From Mesorhizobium sp. (GTDB lineage Bacteria; Pseudomonadota; Alphaproteobacteria; Rhizobiales; Rhizobiaceae), in assembly GCA_004020545.1 (NCBI GenBank), contig SAQE01000008.1:62001-126000 (forward strand): a stretch of DNA of 64,000 nucleotides, in the 5' to 3' direction. The notes beneath the pieces are model-generated. The model had not been told where the DNA came from. It worked only from the letters and a program-made list of their open reading frames with translations, and searched no databases. Positions 35,738-43,277 of this stretch are shown piece by piece. The position numbers and the translations under genes were made by a program. How positions within the stretch are numbered: position 1 is the stretch's first letter; each line of letters begins with the position of its first letter.

Positions 35738-36751
35738 CTACATCAGCCTTTGCCCGTCCAGGCCGAAATAAAGCGGCGAGCGATAGCGGATCGTCACCCT
35801 GTCCCCCTTTTCGAGCGGCGTGTCGGGATCGGTCAGCGTCACCAGCTTCTTCGCGCCCACCGTCACATGCAGATGGTTCTGGTCGCCGAGATGCTCGACC
35901 CAGTCGACGACGCCGTCGGCATGGCCGTTCGCCGCTTTCTCGATCGACAGATGCTCAGTGCGCGCGCCGATGGTCGTCGTGCCGGTCGGCGCGCCGCCGT
36001 CAGGCAGCAGCCCGGCCGGCAACAGGTTGATCGCCGGCTGGCCGAGACGGGCCGCGACATGAAGGTTTGCCGGCTCCGAATAGATCGCGCGCGGCGTGCC
36101 GATCTGCACCAGCACACCATCGGCCAGGATGCCGATACGGTCGGCCATGGTCATCGCCTCGATCTGGTCGTGCGTGACATAGAGCATGGTGGCGCCGAGC
36201 TCGGATTGGATGCGCTTCAGCTCGAGCCTGAGGTCGGCGCGCAGCTTGGCGTCGAGCGAGGACAGCGGCTCGTCCATCAGGTAGATCGCGGGCTTGCGCA
36301 CCAGGGCGCGGCCGATGGCGACGCGCTGCATCTCGCCGCCCGACAGCCTGGTCGAACGATTGTTGAGCTTGTGGTCGATGCGGACCATGCGCGCCACTTC
36401 CTCGACGCGACGGCGGATTGCCTCTTCCGGGAACCGCCTTGCCGGCGAGCGCAGCGGGAAGGCGAGATTGTCGAAGACCGAAAGATGCGGGTAGAGCGAG
36501 TATTGCTGGAAGACGAAGGCGGTATCCCGCTCGGCCGGCGACAGCATCGTCGCGTCGTGCCCGGCAATGCGGATCGTACCGCTGTCAGGCCGTTCCAGCC
36601 CGGCGATCAGCCTGAGCGTCGTCGTCTTGCCGGCGCCGGTCGGGCCGAGCAGCACGACGAATTCGCCGTCCTTGATCTGAAGGTCGAGATCGCTGACGGC
36701 GACTGTCTCGCCGAAACTCTTGGTCACTCGATGGACGTGGACGTCAGCCAT
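35738..36751 (-). CDS. ABC transporter ATPase (UgpC/MalK type) 1
   Basis: A 337-residue ATPase. Walker A is GPTGAGKTT, the signature RLSGGEMQRVAIGRALV, and Walker B is MDEPLSSLDAKL, with a C-terminal TOBE-like domain. Its start overlaps the end of the second ATPase gene by 8 bases. With that gene it probably forms a heterodimer driving the importer. Confidence 0.92.
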   Translation of the reverse strand: MADVHVHRVTKSFGETVAVSDLDLQIKDGEFVVLLGPTGAGKTTTLRLIAGLERPDSGTIRIAGHDATMLSPAERDTAFVFQQYSLYPHLSVFDNLAFPLRSPARRFPEEAIRRRVEEVARMVRIDHKLNNRSTRLSGGEMQRVAIGRALVRKPAIYLMDEPLSSLDAKLRADLRLELKRIQSELGATMLYVTHDQIEAMTMADRIGILADGVLVQIGTPRAIYSEPANLHVAARLGQPAINLLPAGLLPDGGAPTGTTTIGARTEHLSIEKAANGHADGVVDWVEHLGDQNHLHVTVGAKKLVTLTDPDTPLEKGDRVTIRYRSPLYFGLDGQRLM

Positions 36752-37850
36752 GACGCGCCTCCGCTGCCTGATCATGCATGGCGGTCCTGACCGCGCGTCC
36801 AGTGCCTTTCTCGAACAGCGACAGCCGCGCGCTGCTCAACGCCAGTCCGACCTGCTCGCCGGGGGTGAGATGGATGCCGGCCGGCACCCGGGCCTTGATG
36901 ACGCCGTCGGCCGTCTCCACCGCGACGATCTGCGTGGTGCCGAGATATTCGGTGCCATAGATCGCGCCGCGCAGCTTGGAGGCATCGTCGAAGCGTATGT
37001 GCTCGGGCCGGATGCCGAGCGCCATGTCCGCGGGCGCCACGTCCTCGCGTACTTCCGGCACCGTCACCTTGGCGCCCTGCACGACGATCTCCTTCGCGCC
37101 CCTGGCGAGCCCGCCGCCGAACCGCAAAAAGTTCATCGGCGGCGAACCGATGAAGTCGGCGACGAACATCGTCGCGGGCCGGTCGTAGATTTCGCGTGGG
37201 CTGCCGAACTGTTCGATGACGCCGTGATTCATCACGGCGATTTTGTCGGCCATCGACATCGCTTCCATCTGGTCGTGCGTGACATAGACTGTGGTCGCGT
37301 GGATGCGGTTGTGCAGCTCGCGCAGCTCATGGACCATGAGGTCACGGAATTCGGTATCGAGCGTGCCGAGCGGCTCGTCCATGAGGAAACATTTTGGACG
37401 CCGCACGATGGCGCGGCCGAGCGCGACGCGCTGGCGGTCGCCGCCGGCAAGTCCGGAGACCGATCTGTCGAGCAGATGGTCGATGCGCAGGAGCTTCGCG
37501 GTCTCCTCGACCCGCGCGCGGATTTCGGCCGACGCCATGCCTTGCGCCAAGAGCGGAAAGCCGATGTTCTTGCGCACATTCATATGCGGATAGAGCGCGA
37601 AGAGCTGGAAGACGAAGGCGATGTCGCGCTCGCGCGCCCGGCGCATGGTGACGTCCTCGCCGCCGAGCAGGATCTTGCCGCCGGTCGGCAGCTCGAGGCC
37701 TGCGATCATTCTGAGCGTCGTCGTCTTGCCGCAGCCGGACGGGCCGAGCATGACGAAGAATTCGCCGTCCTCGACGACGAAATTGGAATCCTGCACGGCG
37801 ACGAATTCGCCGAAGGCTTTCCTGAGGTTCTGAACACGGATCTCGGCCAT
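36744..37850 (-). CDS. ABC transporter ATPase (UgpC/MalK type) 2
   Basis: A 368-residue ATPase with Walker A GPSGCGKTT, the signature region VSGLAGGDRQRVALGRAIV (LAGGD replaces the usual LSGGQ) and Walker B MDEPLGTLDTE. The C-terminal regulatory domain is present. Rhizobial glycerol importers also use two unequal ATPases, which supports a polyol-type substrate. Confidence 0.92.
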   Translation of the reverse strand: MAEIRVQNLRKAFGEFVAVQDSNFVVEDGEFFVMLGPSGCGKTTTLRMIAGLELPTGGKILLGGEDVTMRRARERDIAFVFQLFALYPHMNVRKNIGFPLLAQGMASAEIRARVEETAKLLRIDHLLDRSVSGLAGGDRQRVALGRAIVRRPKCFLMDEPLGTLDTEFRDLMVHELRELHNRIHATTVYVTHDQMEAMSMADKIAVMNHGVIEQFGSPREIYDRPATMFVADFIGSPPMNFLRFGGGLARGAKEIVVQGAKVTVPEVREDVAPADMALGIRPEHIRFDDASKLRGAIYGTEYLGTTQIVAVETADGVIKARVPAGIHLTPGEQVGLALSSARLSLFEKGTGRAVRTAMHDQAAEARHG

Positions 37851-37852
37851 GG

Positions 37853-38059
37853 CTATTCCGGGAATTTCGAGACGATGATGAACATGGCCGTGCCGGCAAG
37901 CATGGTGACGAAGGAATAGCTGTAGAGCGACAGCGCGAAGGGCTGGAACAGCATCAGGAAGCCGATGGCGATAAGCGCCGTCGCGATGTTTTCCATCAGC
38001 CCGCGCCTTGCCCAGACGGGCCAGCGCGATTTGCGTTTTATGGGCTGGATCGTGCTCAT
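37853..38059 (-). CDS. Small membrane protein of the ABC operon
   Basis: A 68-residue protein with a basic N-terminus (IKRKSRWPVWARRG) and two membrane segments (ATALIAIGFLMLFQPFAL and FVTMLAGTAMFIIV). It overlaps the permease gene upstream by four bases (ATGA). Small membrane proteins also occur in some rhizobial polyol importer operons; the role is not known. Confidence 0.8.
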   Translation of the reverse strand: MSTIQPIKRKSRWPVWARRGLMENIATALIAIGFLMLFQPFALSLYSYSFVTMLAGTAMFIIVSKFPE

Positions 38060-39006
38060 TTGCGCACCGCGCCGAAGGTGATGCCGCGCAGCAATTGCTT
38101 GCGGAGCAGGATGGTGAAGACCAGGATCGGCACCAGGAAGATGGTCGTGCCCGCAGCCACCGCGGGCCAGTCCTGGCCGCCCTCGCCGATGATGGTCGGG
38201 ATGAAGGGCGGCGCGGTCTGCGCCGTGCCGGAAGTCAGAAGTGCTGCGAACGCGTATTCGTTCCAGGCAAAGATCAGGCAGAAGATGGCGGTCGCGGCGA
38301 TGCCGGTTGTCGCCTGCGGCAGCACGGTGCGCCAGAAGGCCTGCAGTCTTGTATAGCCGTCGATCATCGCCGCTTCTTCATATTCGCGCGGGATCTCGTC
38401 GATGAAGCCTTTGAGCAGCCACACTGCCAGCGAGACGTTGACCGCGGTGTAGAGCAGGATCATGCCGAGCGCGGTGTCGGAAAGGCCGATCTCGCGGTAC
38501 ATCAGGTAGATCGGGATCGCCACCGCGATCGGCGGCATGAAGCGCGTCGACAGGATGAAGAACAGAAGATCGTCGGCCAGAGGCACCTTGAAGCGCGAGA
38601 AGCCGTAGGCCGATAGCGTGCCGAGGAACACCGCGCAGAAGGTCGAGCCGAAGGCGATGATCAGCGAGTTGACGAAGCGCGGCAGGAAGTTAGACGGCCC
38701 GGCGATCACCATGTTGCGCTTGCGCACCGTCTCGTCGCAGAGCCCCGTCGCCGGTCCAAGCGAGTTGATGTATTCCGGTGTCTGTCGGGTGCGGGTCGTG
38801 AACAGGTTGCAATAGCCTTCGAGACTCGGCTGGAAGACGATCTTCGGCGGATAGGCGATCGAATCCGGCGGCGTCTTGAAGCTGGTGGCGAAGATCCACA
38901 GCAGCGGCACGATCGAAATCAGCGCGTAGCCGACGACGATCGCGCCGGCGATCCGCTTCGAGTTGGCCGAGGGCGCGACGACGGAATGGGCGGTGGTCAG
39001 GCTCAT
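38056..39006 (-). CDS. ABC sugar/polyol permease (MalG type)
   Basis: A 316-residue permease with six likely membrane segments. The EAA loop, which contacts the ATPase, reads IPREYEEAAMIDGYTRLQAFW. It has a longer first periplasmic loop than usual (about residues 45-100, with Cys). ATGA overlaps the first permease stop. It imports the substrate together with the gene at 39003-39950. Confidence 0.92.
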   Translation of the reverse strand: MSLTTAHSVVAPSANSKRIAGAIVVGYALISIVPLLWIFATSFKTPPDSIAYPPKIVFQPSLEGYCNLFTTRTRQTPEYINSLGPATGLCDETVRKRNMVIAGPSNFLPRFVNSLIIAFGSTFCAVFLGTLSAYGFSRFKVPLADDLLFFILSTRFMPPIAVAIPIYLMYREIGLSDTALGMILLYTAVNVSLAVWLLKGFIDEIPREYEEAAMIDGYTRLQAFWRTVLPQATTGIAATAIFCLIFAWNEYAFAALLTSGTAQTAPPFIPTIIGEGGQDWPAVAAGTTIFLVPILVFTILLRKQLLRGITFGAVRK

Positions 39007-39950
39007 CTCTGCTTCACCTTGTTGAGCGCCTTGACGTATATGTTGGCCAAGCCGAACACAGCGACGAACAGGATGATGGCGAAGGCCGAGGAATAGCCGG
39101 TGCGCCAGCTCTCGAAGGCCTGCCGCTTCAGCGTGATCGAGGCGACCTCGGTGGTTGAGCCCGGACCGCCGCCGGTCAAGAGATTGACCATGTCGAACAT
39201 CTTGAAGTTCTCGATGCCGCGGAACAGCACCGCCAGCATGATGAAGGGCAGCGCCATCGGCAGGGTGATCGACCAGAACTGCCGCCAGTTGGAGGCACGG
39301 TCGACCTCGGCCGCCTCGTAGATGTATTCGGGGATCGAGCGCAACCCGGCGAGGCAGATCAGCATCACGTAGGGCGTCCACATCCACGTGTCGACGATGA
39401 TGATCGCCCATGGCGCGAGCTCGACATTGGACAGCATCTGCACATTCGTCGGCGGGATGCCTGTGAGGAAGGAGACCGCGTAGGCGAACAGCCCGATCTG
39501 CGGCTCGTAGAGGAAGCGCCAGAAATTGCCGACCACCGCCGGCGACAGCATCATCGGCACAAGGATGATCGTCGTCCAGAAGGCGTGGCCGCGGAATTTC
39601 CGGTCGATCAGCCAGGCCAGCGTGAAACCGATCACCGTCTGCAGAAGGATGGTCCAGAACACGAAATGCGCCGTAGTCTGCATTGCGATCCAGATGTCCT
39701 GGTCGCCGAGGATGCGCCGGTAATTGGCGAGCCCCAGATTCTTCACCACCTCGTTGGGTCGGTTGGCGCGGTAGTTGGTGAAGGAGAGATAGATCGCCCA
39801 GAACAACGGAAAGATGTTGATGGCTAAAAGCAGAAGGATCGTCGGTGAGATGAACAGCCAGGCGAGGCCCTTGTCGCTGATGCCCCGGATCCTCTTGGCC
39901 AACGGCTCCGGTGTGGCCCGGGCGACGTTGTCCGCAGTCCGATTGAGCAT
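39003..39950 (-). CDS. ABC sugar/polyol permease (MalF type)
   Basis: A 315-residue permease with six membrane segments. The EAA loop reads IPEYIYEAAEVDRASNWRQF. AGGACT is the ribosome site for the ATG at 39950; a Met at 39971 is an alternative. It follows the binding-protein gene by 107 bases. Confidence 0.92.
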   Translation of the reverse strand: MLNRTADNVARATPEPLAKRIRGISDKGLAWLFISPTILLLLAINIFPLFWAIYLSFTNYRANRPNEVVKNLGLANYRRILGDQDIWIAMQTTAHFVFWTILLQTVIGFTLAWLIDRKFRGHAFWTTIILVPMMLSPAVVGNFWRFLYEPQIGLFAYAVSFLTGIPPTNVQMLSNVELAPWAIIIVDTWMWTPYVMLICLAGLRSIPEYIYEAAEVDRASNWRQFWSITLPMALPFIMLAVLFRGIENFKMFDMVNLLTGGGPGSTTEVASITLKRQAFESWRTGYSSAFAIILFVAVFGLANIYVKALNKVKQR

Positions 39951-40057
39951 GGTTAGTCCTGCTTCGGTCACTGGTCAGTCTCGACGATGGAATTTATCTG
40001 AACTGCGTCCCGTGCCAAGGGCGGCACGGGACGCTGCGGTCTGGCTCGGGAGGAGCC

Positions 40058-41389
40058 TTACATCTTGCCATCGTCCTGGAAGATCTGCGTCCAGTCCTTG
40101 ACGAGGCCGTCCAGCGCGTCCTTGGCCGAGCCCTGGCCGGCGACGACATAGTCATGGAAGCGCTTCTGCGAGGCCTGCAGCAGCGGCGCATAGCTGGGTT
40201 CGGCCCAGAAGTCCTTCACGATGGCCATCGAGTCGAGGAAGGCCTGCGCATAGGGCTGGCTGGACGGGAACTTCGGGTCCTTGACGACGGAGTTCAGGCA
40301 GGAATAGCCGCCGAGCGACCACCATTTGGCCTGCACGTCCTTGTTGGCGAACCACTTGATGTATTTCAGCGCCGATTCCTGCTTGTCGGAGTAGGAGACC
40401 ACCGAGATGCCCTGACCGCCGAGCTGCGCGAACTGGTCGCCGTCGGGCCCCTTCGGATTGACGAAGTAACCGATCTTGTCGCCGCCGACATTCTCGTCCT
40501 TCTGCAGACCGGGCCAGGTGAAGGCGAAGTTCATATGCATTGCCACCTGTCCGGATTTGAAGGCGTCGACGCCTTCGCCCATGTAGCTGTTGGAAGCGCC
40601 GGGCGGCGTGCAGCAGTCATAGAGCGCCTTGTAGAATTCCAGCCCCTTCACCGATTTCTCGGAGTTGACGAAGCCGTCCATCTCGTAGGGCTTCTTCGGG
40701 TTCTCGTACTGGAAGCCATAGCTGTAGAGCACGTCCATCGCGCCCATGGTGATGCCTTCAGAGCCGCGTTCGGTATAGATAGAAGCGCCGTAGACGGTCT
40801 TGCCGTCGATCTGCCGCTTCTGGAAGAATTCGGCGATCTGCTTCAGCTGGTCGAAGGTCGTCGGCGGGGCGAGATCCCAGCCATATTTCTCCTTGAATTC
40901 CTTCTGCAGCTCGGGCCGCGAGAACCAGTCCTTGCGATAGGTCCAGCCGACGACGTCGCCCATGGCCGGCAGCGCCCAGTAGTTCGGCGTGTTCTTCGGC
41001 CATTCCGAATAGCCGACCACGGTCGCCGGCACAAAGTCGTCCATGCTGATCTTCTCCTTATCGAAGAAGTCGTTCAGCTTGACGTAGTGGCCGTTCTCGG
41101 CGGCGCCGCCGATCCACTGGCTGTCGCCGATGATCAGGTCGCAGAGCTTGCCGTGCGAGTTGAGCTCATTGAGGAAGCGGTCGGCATAGTTGGTCCACGG
41201 CACGAATTCGAACTTCATGCCGATGCCGGTTTCCTTGGTGAAGTCCTTGGACAGTTCCACGAGCGCGTTGGCCGGGTCCCAGGCCGCCCAGCAAAGCGTC
41301 AGGTCTTCCGCATGCGCGGCGTTCGAGACGGCGGTCGACGCGGTGATCGCCGAGGCCAGTCCCAACGCCAGTTTCCAGGTCGATTTCAT
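40058..41389 (-). CDS. ABC extracellular solute-binding protein
   Basis: A 443-residue periplasmic protein of the family 1 type. The signal peptide MKSTWKLALGLASAITASTA ends at SNAAHAEDL. The first mature segment is LTLCWAAWDPANALVELSKD, and the protein has the usual two-lobed length. It leads the long operon. The ligand is likely a polyol or small ketose given the downstream kinases, but this is context only. Confidence 0.92.
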   Translation of the reverse strand: MKSTWKLALGLASAITASTAVSNAAHAEDLTLCWAAWDPANALVELSKDFTKETGIGMKFEFVPWTNYADRFLNELNSHGKLCDLIIGDSQWIGGAAENGHYVKLNDFFDKEKISMDDFVPATVVGYSEWPKNTPNYWALPAMGDVVGWTYRKDWFSRPELQKEFKEKYGWDLAPPTTFDQLKQIAEFFQKRQIDGKTVYGASIYTERGSEGITMGAMDVLYSYGFQYENPKKPYEMDGFVNSEKSVKGLEFYKALYDCCTPPGASNSYMGEGVDAFKSGQVAMHMNFAFTWPGLQKDENVGGDKIGYFVNPKGPDGDQFAQLGGQGISVVSYSDKQESALKYIKWFANKDVQAKWWSLGGYSCLNSVVKDPKFPSSQPYAQAFLDSMAIVKDFWAEPSYAPLLQASQKRFHDYVVAGQGSAKDALDGLVKDWTQIFQDDGKM

Positions 41390-41490
41390 GCCTTACCTCC
41401 CATTTGCGAAACGCGTCCGGATGACGGTTTCAAGAGCCCTCAACCCTCGCTCCTCCGAGGGCCTGAACATGACGCGCGATGCGTCGCCGA

Positions 41491-41531
41491 TGTTTAGTAA
41501 TTTGTTTAGTGATGCTCTTTTTACTAAACAA
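41491..41531. promoter_or_regulatory. TGTTTAGT operator repeats upstream of importer operon
   Basis: TGTTTAGT occurs at 41491-41498 and 41503-41510, and its inverse ACTAAACA at 41523-41530. The last two form a 9-bp inverted repeat (TTGTTTAGT/ACTAAACAA) with a 12-base spacer. It lies 100-140 bases before the solute-binding protein start in an AT-rich stretch. Such sites are typical operators of sugar-responsive repressors (DeoR or LacI type). No candidate regulator gene is adjacent. Confidence 0.65.
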
Positions 41532-41633
41532 CGCAAGCGAATTCGTTGCTGCGCCGCAGCATGGCGAAACGGGTGGTTGAAATCGTTGAGAAATAGTCGC
41601 CGACCGATCCGGCCGGATCGCTCCCCCGGCCGG

Positions 41634-42323
41634 CTACTTGGCCGTCTTCGTGCTCACCGTCACCGGCCGGATCGGCGGCGCCGGCGGCAGCAGCTCGCGT
41701 ATGTCGGCGAAGGGGAAGACGGGTTCGAACCGGAAGGCTTCGGCCAGCGCGCCGTGCGCGCCGTTGCATTGGCCGGCACGGAATTCGTTCTGCGTGCGCG
41801 CACCCTCGACGAACCGCTCTGGATCCTGCGAGCCATGCGCGCGGATCGCTTGCGCCTTGATGTCCCAATGCGCGGAAATGTCGACATAGTGCGTCGGCGA
41901 AAAGCCGGTGCCGCCGAGCGTGTCGGCATGCAGCACCGGCACCGCGAAGGATGCCGCGATGCGCACGCCGTCCGACAGCGCGCGATGGTCGCCGTGATAG
42001 TCGTTCGGAGCATGGGTGATCGCGAGATCGGGTTTTATCTCGGCGATAAGCGCCTTCAGAATGCCGATCAACGCGGCGTCCACGACCAGCGCGCCGTCAG
42101 GAAAATCGAGGAAGCGCGGCGTGACCCCGAGCAGGCCGGCAGCGGCGATCGCTTCCGCGCGTCGTGCCCTGGCGAGCGCCGCCGGATCGCCCTTGCCCCC
42201 TTTGGCGCCGTCCGTGGCTATCGCAAAAGTGAGCTCTGCGCCTAGCGCGGCATAGGCGGCCATCGTACCGAACATGAAGATCTCGATGTCGTCGGGATGT
42301 GCCCCCAGCGCCAGTATCTTCAC
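41634..42323 (-). CDS. PIG-L/LmbE family deacetylase
   Basis: A 229-residue Zn-dependent deacetylase-like protein. ILALGAHPDDIEI and HAPNDYHGDHRAL supply the metal ligands (HPDD and HxxH). Relatives remove N-acetyl groups from amino sugars. The start is GTG at 42323 with GGGAGAGAAGAA upstream. It lies upstream of the importer operon on the same strand. The DMT transporter gene starts only 23 bases away in the opposite direction. Confidence 0.85.
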   Translation of the reverse strand: MKILALGAHPDDIEIFMFGTMAAYAALGAELTFAIATDGAKGGKGDPAALARARRAEAIAAAGLLGVTPRFLDFPDGALVVDAALIGILKALIAEIKPDLAITHAPNDYHGDHRALSDGVRIAASFAVPVLHADTLGGTGFSPTHYVDISAHWDIKAQAIRAHGSQDPERFVEGARTQNEFRAGQCNGAHGALAEAFRFEPVFPFADIRELLPPAPPIRPVTVSTKTAK

Positions 42324-42346
42324 TTCTTCTCTCCCGGAAATGAAAC

Positions 42347-43237
42347 GTGCCGAACGGAATTCTGCTCGCCCTGATCGCCTATGCAAGCTACTCGTGCAGC
42401 GATGCCGTCATCAAGAGCCTGGGCGGGCAGTTCACGGTCTTCGAGATCGGCTTCTTCACGACCTTGTTTGCCGGCTGTTTCCTGTTCTTCACCCGCCCGG
42501 CCGGTGAGCGCTGGCGCGACTTCTGGCGCACCAGGCGGCCATGGGCCGTGCAGGCCCGTGCCTGGGCAGGCATCGCGTCGGGCGTGCTCAGCGTCTATGC
42601 CTTCACCACCATTCCGCTGGCCGAAGTCTACGCCCTGATCTTCCTGGCGCCGCTGTTCGTGACCATCCTTTCCACCGTCATCTTGAAGGAGAAGGTCGGT
42701 CCCTGGCGATGGCTGGCCGTGGTCGCCGGCTTTGCCGGCGTCATGCTGGTCGTCCGCCCTGGGTTTCGCGAGCTGCATCTAGGCCACCTCGCGGCCTTTG
42801 CCATCGCATTCCTCGCCGCCACCAGCGTCATCCTGATGCGCTCGCTGGCGCAGCAGGAAAAGCGTACGACGATGCTTGGCGTGCTGATCGGCTACGGCCT
42901 CGTCTTCAACGGCCTTGGCGCCGCGGCGACGTCGTTCACCGTGCCGGACGCCAAGCAACTGGTCTGGCTGGTCATGGCCGGGGCGTTCACCGCCTGCGGC
43001 CAGCTTCTGCAGCTTCTGGCGGCCAAATACGCGCCGGCCAACCGGATCGCGCCGACGCATTATTCGCAGATCGTCTGGGCGGTGGTCCTCGGCTCGCTGT
43101 TCTTCCAGGAATATCCCGACATGCTGACGCTGGTCGGTCTTGCCGTTCTCGGCGCCTCCGGCCTTCTCACCATGGTGCGCGAAGAGGTGCGGCTGGGAAC
43201 CGTGCGCTGGAACCCGTTCGCACGCACCAGGCTATAA
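42347..43237 (+). CDS. EamA/DMT-family membrane transporter
   Basis: A 296-residue protein with about ten membrane segments in two EamA repeats (ILLALIAYASYSCSDAVIKS, and a second copy from about residue 150). It probably exports or exchanges a small metabolite. The start is GTG at 42347, divergent from the PIG-L gene. Substrate unknown. Confidence 0.88.
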   Translation: MPNGILLALIAYASYSCSDAVIKSLGGQFTVFEIGFFTTLFAGCFLFFTRPAGERWRDFWRTRRPWAVQARAWAGIASGVLSVYAFTTIPLAEVYALIFLAPLFVTILSTVILKEKVGPWRWLAVVAGFAGVMLVVRPGFRELHLGHLAAFAIAFLAATSVILMRSLAQQEKRTTMLGVLIGYGLVFNGLGAAATSFTVPDAKQLVWLVMAGAFTACGQLLQLLAAKYAPANRIAPTHYSQIVWAVVLGSLFFQEYPDMLTLVGLAVLGASGLLTMVREEVRLGTVRWNPFARTRL

Positions 43238-43277
43238 CCCGTTGCGCCCCGGCTGGGGCCGCTGATATGCGGGCGGC

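Noticed and set aside
41491..41531. CRISPR-like repeat array
   Set aside because: Only three 8-base copies, one inverted, without spacers of constant length; it is an operator pattern.
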